Shown: piece by piece, positions 20,591 to 32,041 of the stretch
Position numbering within the stretch: position 1 is the first letter of the stretch
How the letters are laid out: every line of letters starts with the position of its first letter
NCBI GenBank assembly: GCA_907165065.1
Contig: OU015541.1
Coordinates: 3,720,001 to 3,784,000, forward strand
Reading direction: 5' to 3'
DNA length: 64,000 bases
Source: Caprimulgus europaeus
Lineage: Eukaryota; Chordata; Aves; Caprimulgiformes; Caprimulgidae
Notes under the pieces: model-generated
What the model saw: the letters and a program-made list of their open reading frames with translations, nothing else
Database searches by the model: none
What the model was told of the DNA's origin: nothing
Program-made: the position numbers and the translations under genes

Positions 20591-23500
20591 TTAATCTAAA
20601 CTCATATCTTCCTCTTCATCTTTCTTGTCCTTAGAGTCTCCCTCCTTTTGGTCTGACTTGACACTGGTCTGCATTGCTTTGGCAAACGCTTCTACATCTA
20701 GAAGTTAAACACATCAGTTATTTAACTTTACACTTTTGGGATGGAGTTTATTGTCCCCATGAAGTTAAGCTTCACTACTTGGAAAATAAACAGTTGCTTT
20801 AGTAAGAATCTATTAGCAGAAAATTTTAGCATTCCTTTACTATATAACCCACACTTGGCTCTTCCCAACATAGCCAGTGTTTTCTGCACTTGAACTCTGT
20901 GCACAGGCAGCCTAAGACCAGAATTACTGCAGTCATGGAATGGATGCTAAAAGCTCCTCAGGGAAAACTGATCCCCTCCCTTCCCTCCAGTGCTACAGGC
21001 CACAGCTGTGCACTTCTTTCAAATGACTCATTAAAGACTCCCACAAAGAAGGCATTCCTGAACAAGGCAACTATGATATCTCCAGTCTTTGGCATGTCTA
21101 TCAAGAAAACACCACCAAGGCAGCTCAGCACATCTCCTTGCAGAGCCCTGACTGCTCTAAATGCACATCTGATGTGACACTGTGCCTGCTGGGGACACAC
21201 CTGCACTGCTCACCTTTTCACTGTAAAAAAGAACAGCTCAAGAGCCAGCTGCTGAGTTACTCAGCAGCTAATCATTACATTTCACATTCAATGGCTGTGT
21301 GCAGTGAAAGAAAACAAACAAACCAACAAACAACAACAAAAATCCCCAAACCAAACCCAAAACCACATCATGTTCCCAACAGCACCAGTACTCACCTCCT
21401 TTATTTGCTGCATCGACTGCCTCTGCGGGTAAGCCAAACTGACTCATTAGTGGGCCAAGCTGTCCTGAAGCTAAGGCAGCACTGAACATGCTCAATGCCT
21501 GTGAATTGGAGTCAACAGTGTCAAAAAAAACCTCTTTGCATGGTGTTTCTCCAGCATCAGGTGGCTTCTGTGCAACACCCATGTAAGGAGAGCAGCCCTG
21601 CTACAGCACAGTGACCACACAGCCAGCCTGGGAGCAGCACTGGACCCTGGGACAGCTTCAGACTGCTGCTACACCACAGGCCTTGTGCAAATCCTGCAGT
21701 CAGGATTAACCAGCTAGGTGCCAGTAAACACAAGCTGATAAACCCTGCGTGACTGAGCAACACACCACACCACAGGGACATGAATTCCAGCTGGTTTAGT
21801 GGCATGGAAAAGCTTTTCTCTAGATGCAGATACTCTAGCAGTCAAATCACCAGTTAAAAACATCCCTCTGCACAAAAGAGCTGCTGTAGTTTACACTAAA
21901 ACCAGTCCTCTGAGCCACTGAAATTCTGCACAATGGCAAAGTTCAGTCAATCAGTGTACCTAGTTCCAACTGGCCTGTAAGACACCAGCGTTAATCACAG
22001 GCAGACTGTCCTGGAATTCAGTACTTAGTGTTTCAAGAGGAAAAAAAGAGATGTAGTGCTGTAACACGAGGATCTCTTCCCTTCCTTTCCATGGATTTAG
22101 TCACTTGAAATGACCTTTCAGGAGATGGCTGATAAGCCACTCTGCTCTGACAAGGGATAATGAATTTGCTACTATTATTTTAACAGAGAGTATTTATAAT
22201 AAAGGGAAAGCCCAAGTAAAAAGCTAAGGAAAAAAAAAAGTAAAAACACATTCTGTTCTGCCCTTGGGTGACTGCAGGAAGGAAGAACCAGTGCTCCATT
22301 AAACCAAATCCCTCCTCCTCTCCACTTCTACTGAGCAACTTCCTACTCTGAACAGTGTCAGGAACCTGAAAAAGCAGGGCAAGGCAGATCATGACGCACA
22401 GGGGAGGAGGGAAGGAGAACTGCACTGCCCATGACAGCCAGGCACCTACCTGCTGAAACTGAGGAGACGTCAGGGTGTTCTGAATCTCTTCTGCAGTCTG
22501 TGGCAGAGATTCCCCCGAGGGAAGGTAAGGCATCAATCGCTCCTGAACTTCAGCGTTGGCCAGGATGGGAGCCATTATCTCAGGAGTCAGAACAGTTGCC
22601 AGGTCAACTAGGAAGAAAATAAATGTCTGGCTGTTAGGCTGTGCACAAAACCCCACGTTTTGTCTTGTAAACCGAATGATCTAGTCAGAGGAGCACTGAG
22701 ACACAGCACACTGTTGGCATCCTTACTCCCTCCCTCAGTTTTGGAGTGAGGGTGAGAGTCTTGAAGCAGCCAAGAACAGCACTCAAATGAAAAAAAAACC
22801 AACCAAACAAAAACCAATCTAAGAGACCTTTCAAACCCATTTGGAACAGGACAGGACAGTAAAACAGCTCCAATGGACTCCTGGATCCAACAGCTGCCTG
22901 GTCAGAACACTGTTACCTTGCTGTCCTCCTGCTCCAGCTGGCACATTCATAGTAGCTAAAATGTTCTGCAGGTCACTCAGTTGAATGGGCTGGGTTGGGC
23001 TCGTGGCTGAGCTGGTTCCATTACCCGAACTGGGTACAGGGCTCGGACTGGTCACAGCCGCCGCCGCGGGAACGGTCGGGGCAGGCGTTACACGGGTAGA
23101 AGAAGTCGTGGAAGAAGGTGTCACAGCAGCTGACTGGCTGCGAGAGCTGGGGAAGATAATGAGTATAATTAATTCCCTGCAAAAACCAGCTTTGTTTCTT
23201 GTGTTTTGAAAAGCTTTTTCAGGCTATTACAATATGAAGAACTCCCACCCTCATTTTAGAGAGGCAGTAACAGTTCCCACCACATTTCCTGGTCAGTAGG
23301 CCACGATTCCTCACACAGAAGCAGCAGCTTTACAAAAATACTACAAGCCCAGGCCAGACAGGGATCCTACCTTGATGATGAGCTGCTGGTTGGGGGTCCC
23401 CCACTTCCAAGCAGACTGGCCAGCCCAGGACCTGTCAGCGCACCCAGCCCACCTTCCGTAAACATAAAAGCAGAGCAGGTTTAGAAATGTGTTTCTTTGG

Positions 23501-26500
23501 GGTTTTTGCACCTCTCTGCTCTAGAGAGGTCACTCTTGTACCTAAAAGGTTTTATTTGCTAAAATAAAGGAGGAGGGGGTGAAACAGCCCAGACCAATCC
23601 CCCCACCCCTTTCTGTAAACTGACAGCTCTTGTTTTCTGATCTTGCATCCCTATTAGAAAGCTGCACGTTCAGAAATGACTCAATTTCTAGATGTACACA
23701 AGGATAAAATTCCTTTGGCTTGTGCTGTATACACACAACCACTGTAACACAGCCCTCTCCTCTTACCTACTGGTTCCCCAAAATCCAACTTTTCTCTAAA
23801 CTTTAAAGCCAAGGCCCTCAGGAGAAGATGACAGAGGCAGCCTTTGGGTCACCACCACTGTCTCCCCATACACCTGGGTGTTGCAGGTTCAAACCTAACG
23901 CAGAGATGCGGCAGCAGAATCAGAAGAGTCCTTAAACACTTGAGAGGCAGAGCAAAGGCAGAGCAAAGCACAGGCACAAAGTGCTCCCAGGAGAGGAGCG
24001 ATCAGGAAACACAGCAGGAAACCAACACTCGGCCTCTGAGCCAACCGCTGGATGCAAAAGAGATCAGAATCAGCCTCCTTCACCCACCCATCCCAACCAG
24101 CGAGGACAAGAACATCAGCTACCAAGAGCTGGGGAAAGGCCTGGCTTCTGGCTCCACTGGAGCTGTCAGTGACTTGTCCCTACAATTGCTCTGAGCCACA
24201 TCAGATGAACACTCCACCACACACTTCCCACCCAGTGGCTTCTTGTACCACATCTAATTCGACACACATCCCTACCCAAGCACCTGCATTCATCACCCAC
24301 CTTCTGGGAACTATCTGCAAGCAGAGGATAGAAGGACAGTGCTCCATGAGCAAACATGCCATAAGCTGCAGAGCACTGGAGGTCAGAGCCAGCCACCAGC
24401 TCCTCCTTTCAGGACCCACTCCTATGGAACTGTGGCCTGTAACACTTGTGTTCACTAGTCAGAGCTTCCACAGCAGCAGGAACAGCAGGGTGAAGCTAAC
24501 CAGGCTGTACCACACACTACTCTACTCAGTTTGTCCTTGCTAGGAACATTGACCCAGGAGTGAGGAAGCTCCTCTGTTACAGAAGCTCTGCAATAAAGGC
24601 AGAATCCTGGAAGAGATGCAAACCAGATGCAAAAGAACAAGATGCTACTGGGGGAAGAGAGGCACCAAGATTCACCACCACCACTGTTTGCAGAGGCAAG
24701 CAGATGGTTTTCTTTGTGCTACTGCAGTGAGCTTCATGCCAAGCTGTCCTATGGAGAGATGTAAAGGCAAAGAAGAGCTGCTGAGAAGAGGTGAGATGAA
24801 GAGGAAGACAGTCTCAGGAATCACATGAAGTTTCAAGAAGGAAGATCTTTTCCAGACACATCCTAAAATGCCAGAATCTTCTAACACTAACATTAGATTT
24901 GCATCTGAACATCCCACCAATGTGAGATTTGCATCTGAAGCTAAAAAGACACAAGCTAGATCCACAAAAATGGAATCTGGAGCTTAAACATAGAACCTTA
25001 GTCACTGCCACCTGCTAAGTGTTACTTTGCTACTTCCATTCGGGGGTCTGACTTCTCAGGAACTGCTCTCTTGGGCTTGGAGTGTGGCTAGGAACAGACC
25101 ACAGCAGGGACTGCAGCACACCCCTCATCCCCGTCAGAAAAACACTGTGGCGATTCCAGCTCTCCCCAGTGCTGCCCAGGAGAGAAAGCCCTAAGCTGAG
25201 CCTTGCTGCTCTGACCAGAGAGTGCTGTGGGGTGGGCACGCTCCAGCTTTCCTCTTGAACTCTTTCTACTTTGCACATAAATATTCACTGGATCAGAGAC
25301 AATACGAGCAACTCCCCAGCTTGGTAACTGGGACATTCACCAGTGATGAGTCCTGGTTTTCAGTCCCTGCTCCAGTAAATATTTAGGAGGAAAAGAAGGG
25401 GTGGAAAAAATGAGGGGAAAAAAAAGCAGAAGATTCAGTGGAGCAAGGAGTAGAGCCACTATTCCTTGCAGATCAAGCCCTAAGATGAGTGCCACGCAGA
25501 ATCTGGTACCCTCCATTTCCTGCAGCCTTTTTTTGCCCCTTAGCTCATCTCTGAGGCAGGGCCTTGCTCTCTCATGTGAAAGCAGCGCTATTCAAATCAA
25601 TAGCACCACTTAAAAATATTGTCAGGTAAGATTTAACCTGGCAGGAGAAAATACCATTTTGGCATAAAGATATTAAAGCATTTTACCAAGTCCTCCTAAG
25701 CCCGTTGGTCCGATCAGCTGCATGAGCTGGTTATGGCTCATGTTTCCAAGAAGGCTTTGCAAGCCACCCTCACCTAAAAACAAAAACATTCTGAAACACA
25801 ACATATTCACATTGGTTTGTTTTTTTTTTTCACAGCACTCCGGCTCAAACAGCAGGAGATTAATTGGCATCACATTCTGTATGGAAAAAACAGTTTCAAG
25901 TGTTTACTGATTCATGATGCTCATAAAAGATAAATGCAACTTGGCTTCATAAAGAGGTAAGACTCCAGAGAATCTACTGGAAACAAAGAGAGATCTCTTC
26001 TGGCAGTCTTAACTTTCAGCCTACACCTCTTACCACAGCACAGTTTATTTTGCTGAAAGCATGTTCATGCTTCTGGTATTAACACTGTCCCCAGCTCACC
26101 CTCCATGTCTTCCTAGGGAACTACAAGTGCCCATTCTAAAGATCAATTTGAGAAAAGCCTCTCACATGAAGGAGCAGAGAATGGACTGTACCTCCCAGTG
26201 CCGAGAGCTCGTGGCCTCCGCTCGCGTTTCCACCCAAAGCGCCAGGCATTGGGGGATTGTTGAGATACTCGTTCACCTTACGGCAGTGTTCTTCATCCTT
26301 GTCTGTCTTCGGCTCCTGAAAGAAAGCTGCTCTTGGTACGAGGCAAACTGCAAGTATTTTGTTCCAAGACCTTTATTATTGGCTTCCCACAAACCTGCAT
26401 CCAGAAGAAGAGTCGTTTCGATCCTGCCTTGAACTTCAATACATACACACGGCCCGTAGTGCACTGAGGTACCCTCTTGAATTCACAGTCATCAGGAAAA

Positions 26501-26986
26501 ATAATCAAATCCTGGAAAACGTGGCAGTAGGAACAAGTGTTTGAGGAAATACATGAATATTCCTTTTAGCCTCCCAAAGAGCTCTGCTCTCCTCCCCAAA
26601 CCTTCTTCCATCTGCTCTGAGGAACAGATTGGATTTAGAAGTGCAGGTCTGTCAGGCCACAGTGGCATTCTCATCCTAATTTGTCTTGGAGAAACTCTTT
26701 CAGTGGTGCCAGTGGAACCAGAACAAGACAGACCATGACTTAATACCCCAGCACTGAAACACAAAACCATACTCACATCCTCGACGTTGCCTGAAGTCCT
26801 GTCCTTCCAGCAGAAGTGAATGAGGGAATCATCAGTTTGCTGGATGTACACAAGGCCTTTTCTCTTGTCTGGGGTTACAGTGCTGCCTTTCAGGGACATC
26901 TTCCCTGCCCGGAATTCCACCAGGTATTTGCTCGAAGAGCCACGGGAGCCTGGCACCAGGCTTGGAAATAACGCACCTGAAGACAT
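20591..26986 (-). CDS. ADRM1: Proteasomal ubiquitin receptor ADRM1 / RPN13
   Basis: A 26S proteasome base subunit that binds ubiquitin and PSMD1/Rpn2 and recruits the deubiquitinase UCHL5. Coding exons (minus strand) are 26777-26986, 26395-26511, 26192-26315, 25687-25773, 23371-23452, 22917-23146, 22450-22607, 21396-21498 and 20591-20697. They total 1,218 nt, giving 405 residues (human 407). The start ATG at 26986 follows a splice acceptor by one base. The Pru domain covers about residues 17-130. Its ubiquitin-loop residues are Leu55, Phe75, Asp78 and Phe97, with Trp107 for Rpn2 (human numbers plus one). A Gly/Ser/Thr linker rich in SSS and TPAP follows (about 130-270). The DEUBAD domain (about 280-385) starts near [12 protein letters not shown]. 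The chain ends DEEEDMSLD. All exon phases agree. Confidence 0.97.
23453..25686 (-). other. Largest ADRM1 coding-region intron
   Basis: A 2.2-kb intron between exons 25687-25773 and 23371-23452. It holds a small imperfect direct repeat (AGATTTGCATCTGAA at about 24893 and 24926). No mobile element or RNA gene is recognised. Confidence 0.7.
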
Positions 26987-26987
26987 C

Positions 26988-27865
26988 CTGGGGAGAAAAA
27001 AAAGAGCAGCAAGTGCAATGAGAAGCCTTCCCATATTTTCTCTTCTCAATATCAACTTTCCATTTTAATTAAGTGAGCTCCACAAGAAGAATCTCTCTCA
27101 CTGCCTGCAGAATTTCAGGATGGTCTGTAAGAGCTAAAGTGGAACTGAGAACAGAGCCAGGAGGCTGCAGAGATCTCCCCTAACGAAGAAGAGCATACCT
27201 GCTCAGGTACCTGAAAGTGAAACCACCTTCCCCTCCGCGCTTCCTTCCTCAGTTCCCATCCCGGGTCACGGATCAGGGACACTTTAGGTGCAGGAAGCGC
27301 TGCTGGACCGCTCGCTCTCAGCCCCCGCAGAGATCCGCAGCTGGGAGAACTCGCACGGGGTGACCTGCTGGGCCCCACGGCAGCTCCGTGTCCCCCGAGC
27401 AAAGCCCTGACCCGCCTCGCAGGCCGAGGCCGCTGCATGACTCTGCAGTTGTTCTTCAGCTCCCAGCGCCGCCGAACCCCGACCTCAGCGCAGCGCCGGC
27501 CCCGCCGCAGGGAGCGCGGCCCCGGCCCTTCACGCCCGCCCGGAGCGGAGCGGAGGGGCCGACACGTCGGGCCGCGGGGACAGGCCGGCAGCACAGCCCA
27601 GTGCGGCACAGGCCACCCGATCGCCCTCCCGGCCATGGCAGCACCCGGCGTCCCCTGCCCGCCCTCAGGCCGCCACCTCCGCCCGGGCCCCCCGCGGTCA
27701 CCGGGCCGTGTCGCCCCCCCATCTCCCTGGAGGAGGCCCCGCTCCAGAGCGCGGAGCGCAGCCGACTCCCAGCGAACGCCGCGGCGGGCCGGGCCGCGGG
27801 GAACCGAACCGAGCCGAGCCGAGCGCAGCCGAGCCGAGCGCATCCCCCCCGCCCCCCCCCGGTAC
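26988..27865 (-). other. ADRM1 intron 1
   Basis: This lies between the non-coding first exon and the ATG exon, with donor CAG|GTACC (27866/27865) and acceptor CTCCCCAG (26988). The 5' two thirds are CpG island. No element is recognised. Confidence 0.75.
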
Positions 27866-28030
27866 CTGCCGCCGCCGCCGCAGCCCCGCGCCGCTCCGCT
27901 CTTCCTGCCCCGCGCGCCGGATGCCCGCCCACCGCGGGGCGGGACGAAGCGGTAGCGATCGCTCCCCCCGCACACGGCCCCGCGCGGTTGGACCGCGCAG
28001 CTGCCAGTCAGGGGCGGCGGCGCGCGGCGC
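27866..28030 (-). other. ADRM1: ADRM1 non-coding first exon (5' UTR), upstream edge approximate
   Basis: A good donor CAG|GTACC on the minus strand ends this exon at 27866. The upstream edge cannot be read from sequence; it is placed just downstream of the ARE/YY1-type motifs. The ATG lies at the start of the next exon. Confidence 0.55.
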
Positions 28031-28031
28031 C

Positions 28032-28042
28032 TGCTGTGTCAC
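28032..28042 (-). promoter_or_regulatory. Antioxidant response element (NFE2L1/NFE2L2 site)
   Basis: The minus strand reads GTGACACAGCA, a perfect match to the ARE consensus RTGAYNNNGCR. It sits in the CpG island just upstream of the inferred ADRM1 first exon. Proteasome subunit genes are co-induced by NFE2L1 through such sites, so the position fits the gene's job. Confidence 0.65.
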
Positions 28043-28559
28043 GGCGCTGAGATGGCGGCGGCCGCGCCCCGCCCCGCTGAGCAGAGCGCAGCCTAAAACC
28101 GCCTTCAGCCCGCCCCGGCGCCGGGGCCACGGCTATTGAACAGGGCACAAACCCAGCCCCTGCCAGCGGGGCCAGCGCCGGGCCGGCTCCTTCACTGAAC
28201 ACCGGGGCAGGGACCCAAATCCCGGGTGGTTCCATGAGCCGGAGCTGCGGCGGGTCCCCAGCGCTCGGTTTATTCCCAAGAGGAGGGCACAGGCCCCCCC
28301 GAGTCTTGATTTGGGTTTGTTTGGTTTTTTGTTTTTTTTTTTTAAATAGTTTTCGGGGAAAAAAAAAACCCAAAACTGAGATTTTTAAAAAATTATTAAA
28401 CAGGAATAAAGACTGCTAATTAGTTCTGTTTTTTCTGGGTAATTTAAGGTACGTGCTTCCTCTGCTCATTCACCAATAATTATATAAACACCTGCTGTCT
28501 AAAAAAGCTGCTTCTGATTTATACTATGTTGCCTCAAAACCACAAATGCTGGTGCTATA

Positions 28560-28922
28560 AAGCAACTGGAGAAGAGGCTGAGGGGACACCTCACTCCCTC
28601 CGGGTGTAGTGAGGTGGGTGTTGGTCTCTTCTCCCAAATAACAAGTGACAGGACAAGAGGGAACAGCCTTGAGTGGTGCCAGGGGAGGGTTAGGTTGGAT
28701 ACTAGGAAAAAATTCTTCACTGAAAGGGTTGTTGAGCACTGGAACAGGCTGCCCAGGGAAGTGGTGGAGTCCCCATCCCTGGCAGGACTTAAAGGACATG
28801 CAGATGTGGTGCTCAGGGACGTGGTGGAGTAGTTTAGTGGTCAACATGGCAATGCTGGGTTTACAGTTGGACTAGATGATCATAACGGTCTGTTCCAACC
28901 AAGCTATTCTATGATTCTATGA
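28560..28922 (+). mobile_element. CR1 LINE 3' fragment
   Basis: About 360 bp: GAAGAGGCTGAGGGGACACCT, CAAGAGGGAACAGCCTTGAG, GGATACTAGGAAAAAATTCTT, GGAACAGGCTGCCCAGGGAA and TGGAGTCCCCATCCCTGG, then an ATTCTATGATTCTATGA tail. It lies between the OSBPL2 3' end and the ADRM1 promoter and is 5'-truncated. Confidence 0.93.
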
Positions 28923-29126
28923 ACTATAAGGTTAATTTTCACTTCCACTAGATTTTTAGCAGCAGTCCCGTTGCTCCCCTGCTCCAGCAAACCCTTGACC
29001 TCTCCGCTGTCACACACCCACAGCCGTTCCTCTTCCCTGTCACCTCACGGGTCCCCAAACCGACTTCCACGCCACGTGTCCCACACCATCACCCCACGCT
29101 TCTCACACCCAACACAGGGCAACAGG

Positions 29127-29192
29127 CTGCGAACGAGCCGAGCCCACCCAGCACTGGGGCTGCGAACGAGCCGAGCCCACCCAGCACTGGGG
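29127..29192. repeat. 33-bp perfect tandem duplication
   Basis: A 33-bp GC-rich unit beginning CTGCGAACGAGCCG and ending GCACTGGGG occurs twice in a row (29127-29159, 29160-29192). It lies in the gap between the ADRM1 promoter and the OSBPL2 3' end. Confidence 0.93.
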
Positions 29193-29395
29193 AAAATCCT
29201 CAATGGCAATGAGAGGGTGTTCAAAACTCTGATTTAAATCATCTTTGTCTGATAAGCATCACAGTGAAAATAAAAACAGTCCCAGAGCTGGCTGAACAAA
29301 GCCAGAGTCACCTCCAGCCCCACTCTTGCCCTGGGTCAAAAGTCTCACGTACAAAAGTCTCTGTCACCATCTAGATGCCCAAAGGGTATTAAGTA

Positions 29396-29401
29396 TTTAT
29401 T
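29396..29401 (-). terminator. OSBPL2 distal poly(A) signal
   Basis: TTTATT on the plus strand reads AATAAA on the OSBPL2 strand. It is the last such signal before the tandem duplication and CR1 that separate OSBPL2 from ADRM1. Confidence 0.55.
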
Positions 29402-31683
29402 ATAATTTCTTTCTAGATGGTTTCTCTACATAGCTGTATTAACATATACTAACACAGTTCTCTTATATACAGTGTTTAATCAAGTTATAAAAGTGACATT
29501 CTTTCAAAAGGTGCAAAGTTATTCATGTTTTGACACGGAAACTACTGCGGCGAGATCACTGAAATAAAACCTTTTCACTTTCAGAGCACGAGGAGCCCCA
29601 TGGCTCAGCCAAGCACAGACGAGGCGGCAGCGCGGGGAAAGGATTTTGTAAGTGTTGTCAATGAAGAACAATAAATTATAAAAACCACATCTGGAACTTA
29701 TCTGAGACTTTACAAAAAAACTTGACACTGAAGGAGGGGAAAGGGGGGGAAAGACATAACTAGTGAAGTGTTCTTATTGTAGTTTTCCCAGTCTGTTTTT
29801 AAAACCCATGAAGATTCTACGCTGAAGTTTAGATTAAACATGTTGTTACAATTTTTTCATGCTTTTGCATAATGAAAAGGCTTTAGGTCTCTGAATTAGA
29901 TCATAACAGACAAGAGGGATGCTAGCCAGCACATTTCTTCTTGTGAAGAGAGTATTTCTTTAGCAATTACTCTACAGTCTTTCCATTCAGGCAATTTCTA
30001 TTTATATGTATTGTTTTTAAAACACGACTCCAGCATTAAGCATACAATAGTTTAAGCGAGTTTTAAACTCCAATAAGATGTTAAACTGGCTTAATACACG
30101 AATCCTGGCAACCCTCACCTCACAAAGGGCTCCCTACACAGCTTGCAGCAAGTTTGGAAAGGAGGTTACAGTACCTGGCACAGTCATTGAAGTTCAATAT
30201 TTTGATAAAAGTGTTTTTATGCTGTCCCATATGGATCAGCAATGTCCTTTAGAAGGTCAAGTGTCTATGCACTTACTAGGAACAAATACAACCCCACTGT
30301 CTGCATTACCCAGTCTAGCTTGAGTCCTGAAGATTTACAACCAGCACAAAGTACCATCTCTGGCAACAGAATGAAGTTGTTTCACAGCCATGTTTCAGAT
30401 TAGGCCCTTACTTACTGCCTTGAAGTCTTACAGCTTCTCATATTTTTCCAACAAAGGCAACAACACAACTAAATCTCCCCAAAATTTAAAATTAATCCCA
30501 TCATTAGATGAATGATACAAAAATGTTTTGCCAGGAGTACGTTAATTTTCTTTTGCTTTTTAATCTTGTACCTTGGAGAGAAGCACTTCATGCAGTCTAC
30601 TCTCAGGGTGAACACACAGATGTTTTGAACATCAACCAGACCAGTTCTTCCATGAATTCCTCAAGTTGCTAGTGCTTATCACCAGCAATTTCTGCATTCC
30701 TGTAAATTTAGCAGTGCAGCCACTCTCCATTTCTGCTTAGTTGCTCAATTTAAAACTTTCATAAAAGAAACAGCAACATTAGGATTAATTCCTGGACCTA
30801 ATTTTTTTCCAAGCCACTCTCCCCCCTTAGCAACCCTCCCCTAAGAGGTACCACTTGAAAGAAAATGAATGCATCAATTCAGTAATTATTTCCAGTATTA
30901 TATGGCTTCAATGGTTTGATATAAAACAAAACAAAAAAAAAAATCCCACTTTTTGACATCAAGTGCTCACAGAAAACTTGTAATAGGTATAACTCTGCCA
31001 AAGCTTTAAATTGATTCTGCTTTTTCACAACATACAAAACAGACATGACCTAGTAATGAAAAACATGCAAACCAAAACTTCCCCCAAGTATGAACCTGTG
31101 TGGATATACACACCAAAGTGCTTCCAAGTCAAAGTTTCATCTAGAAGCATACACAGTGCCAAAGCTGCCAAAGGTAGTGCAGAAGATTTAAGCCTCCAAG
31201 TGGTAGCAAGCGATATATTTTACATTGTTAACCACTGCTACATTCCTACAATTGCTTCTGAAGCTTCTGGTGTTTTCAGAACAGCTTCTGACTTCAGAAA
31301 AAAGGACACTTTTTAACGCACCCTTCCCTCCTCCTAACGTATGCTTTGATGTCATTTTATCACAGGTATACAGTTTAATGCTCACAGTGTCCAGAAGTTG
31401 TGAAGACTCTGTAACAGACAACTACAGTTGGAGAAGCTCAGGTTGTTTTTTGTCTCCCCAAGTCTCTGAATTATTGAATTGTATTGAGAGAGAGGAGCCA
31501 GGAGCTCCAGTCCCCCCAGAGTGCTACATACCACACGGAAGGCTCACATGCTTCTCTCGACGGGGAGCAGACAGGACTCGATTTGATCCTGTTGGTACCG
31601 TGTTAGTTTTTCATCCCTGCTCCGAGTTCCAAAAACTTCAGATTCTTCACTATTGTACTAAGTAACAATGATATTATCTCTAT

Positions 31684-31689
31684 TTTATT
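31684..31689 (-). terminator. OSBPL2 proximal poly(A) signal
   Basis: AATAAA on the coding strand, about 355 bases after the stop. It would yield a short alternative 3' UTR. Confidence 0.45.
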
Positions 31690-32041
31690 TAAGTTACGTA
31701 GTTTTCAAGGATGTTATGTGCTCTAACAGATACAGCGTATCTTCCTGACAAAGAAACTAGGGGAAAAAAAAACAAACAATGAAGAACCAAAAGGTCCCTT
31801 TGAAAATTAGTGAAAACATGAGGATTTCAGGTGCAGCTTTATGGAAAGAATGCAACAGTATTTAAATATTTGGCAATCCAACGTTAGTGATAATTAAATC
31901 CTTGATTGTTGACCAATAGAATTTTTGTTAAAATTTACTTAGAAAAGCTGGTTTTTGCTATCAACAAAACCAGAGTAACTGGCTTGGAATGAAATCTAGT
32001 AACTAGATGTCCAGATGAGATGAGCAATTGGTTCCAGAAGT

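Larger units (their letters stand above)
27230..28200. promoter_or_regulatory. CpG island at the ADRM1 promoter
   Basis: Roughly 1 kb of dense CpG and GC-rich sequence, unlike the flanking DNA. It covers the inferred ADRM1 first exon and promoter. No TATA box is seen. GC boxes (CCCGCCC-type) are frequent. A GCCGCCATC (YY1-type) motif lies on the minus strand at about 28050-28060. A (CCGAG)n-like run sits at 27798-27842. Confidence 0.85.
29375..32041 (-). other. OSBPL2: OSBPL2 3' UTR
   Basis: About 2.6 kb of AT-rich non-coding sequence in the last exon after the TGA at 32042. It ends near the distal AATAAA (plus-strand TTTATT at 29396). A proximal AATAAA at 31684 would give a UTR of only about 0.4 kb. 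No mobile element is recognised in it. Confidence 0.65.

Noticed and set aside
21300-21370. A/C-rich runs (also 28320-28400, 60060-60105) as retroposed poly(A) tails
   Set aside because: No recognisable body precedes them and no flanking duplication is visible.
24886-24945. Direct repeat of AGATTTGCATCTGAA suggesting a mobile-element duplication
   Set aside because: There are only two short copies with an unremarkable spacer; it fits a small local duplication in an ADRM1 intron.
27115-27975. A 286-codon minus-strand open frame, and plus-strand frames at 27388-28139
   Set aside because: They lie in the ADRM1 CpG island, are Arg/Pro/Gly/Ala-rich in every frame and show no family resemblance. 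This is what GC-rich DNA poor in stop codons gives.
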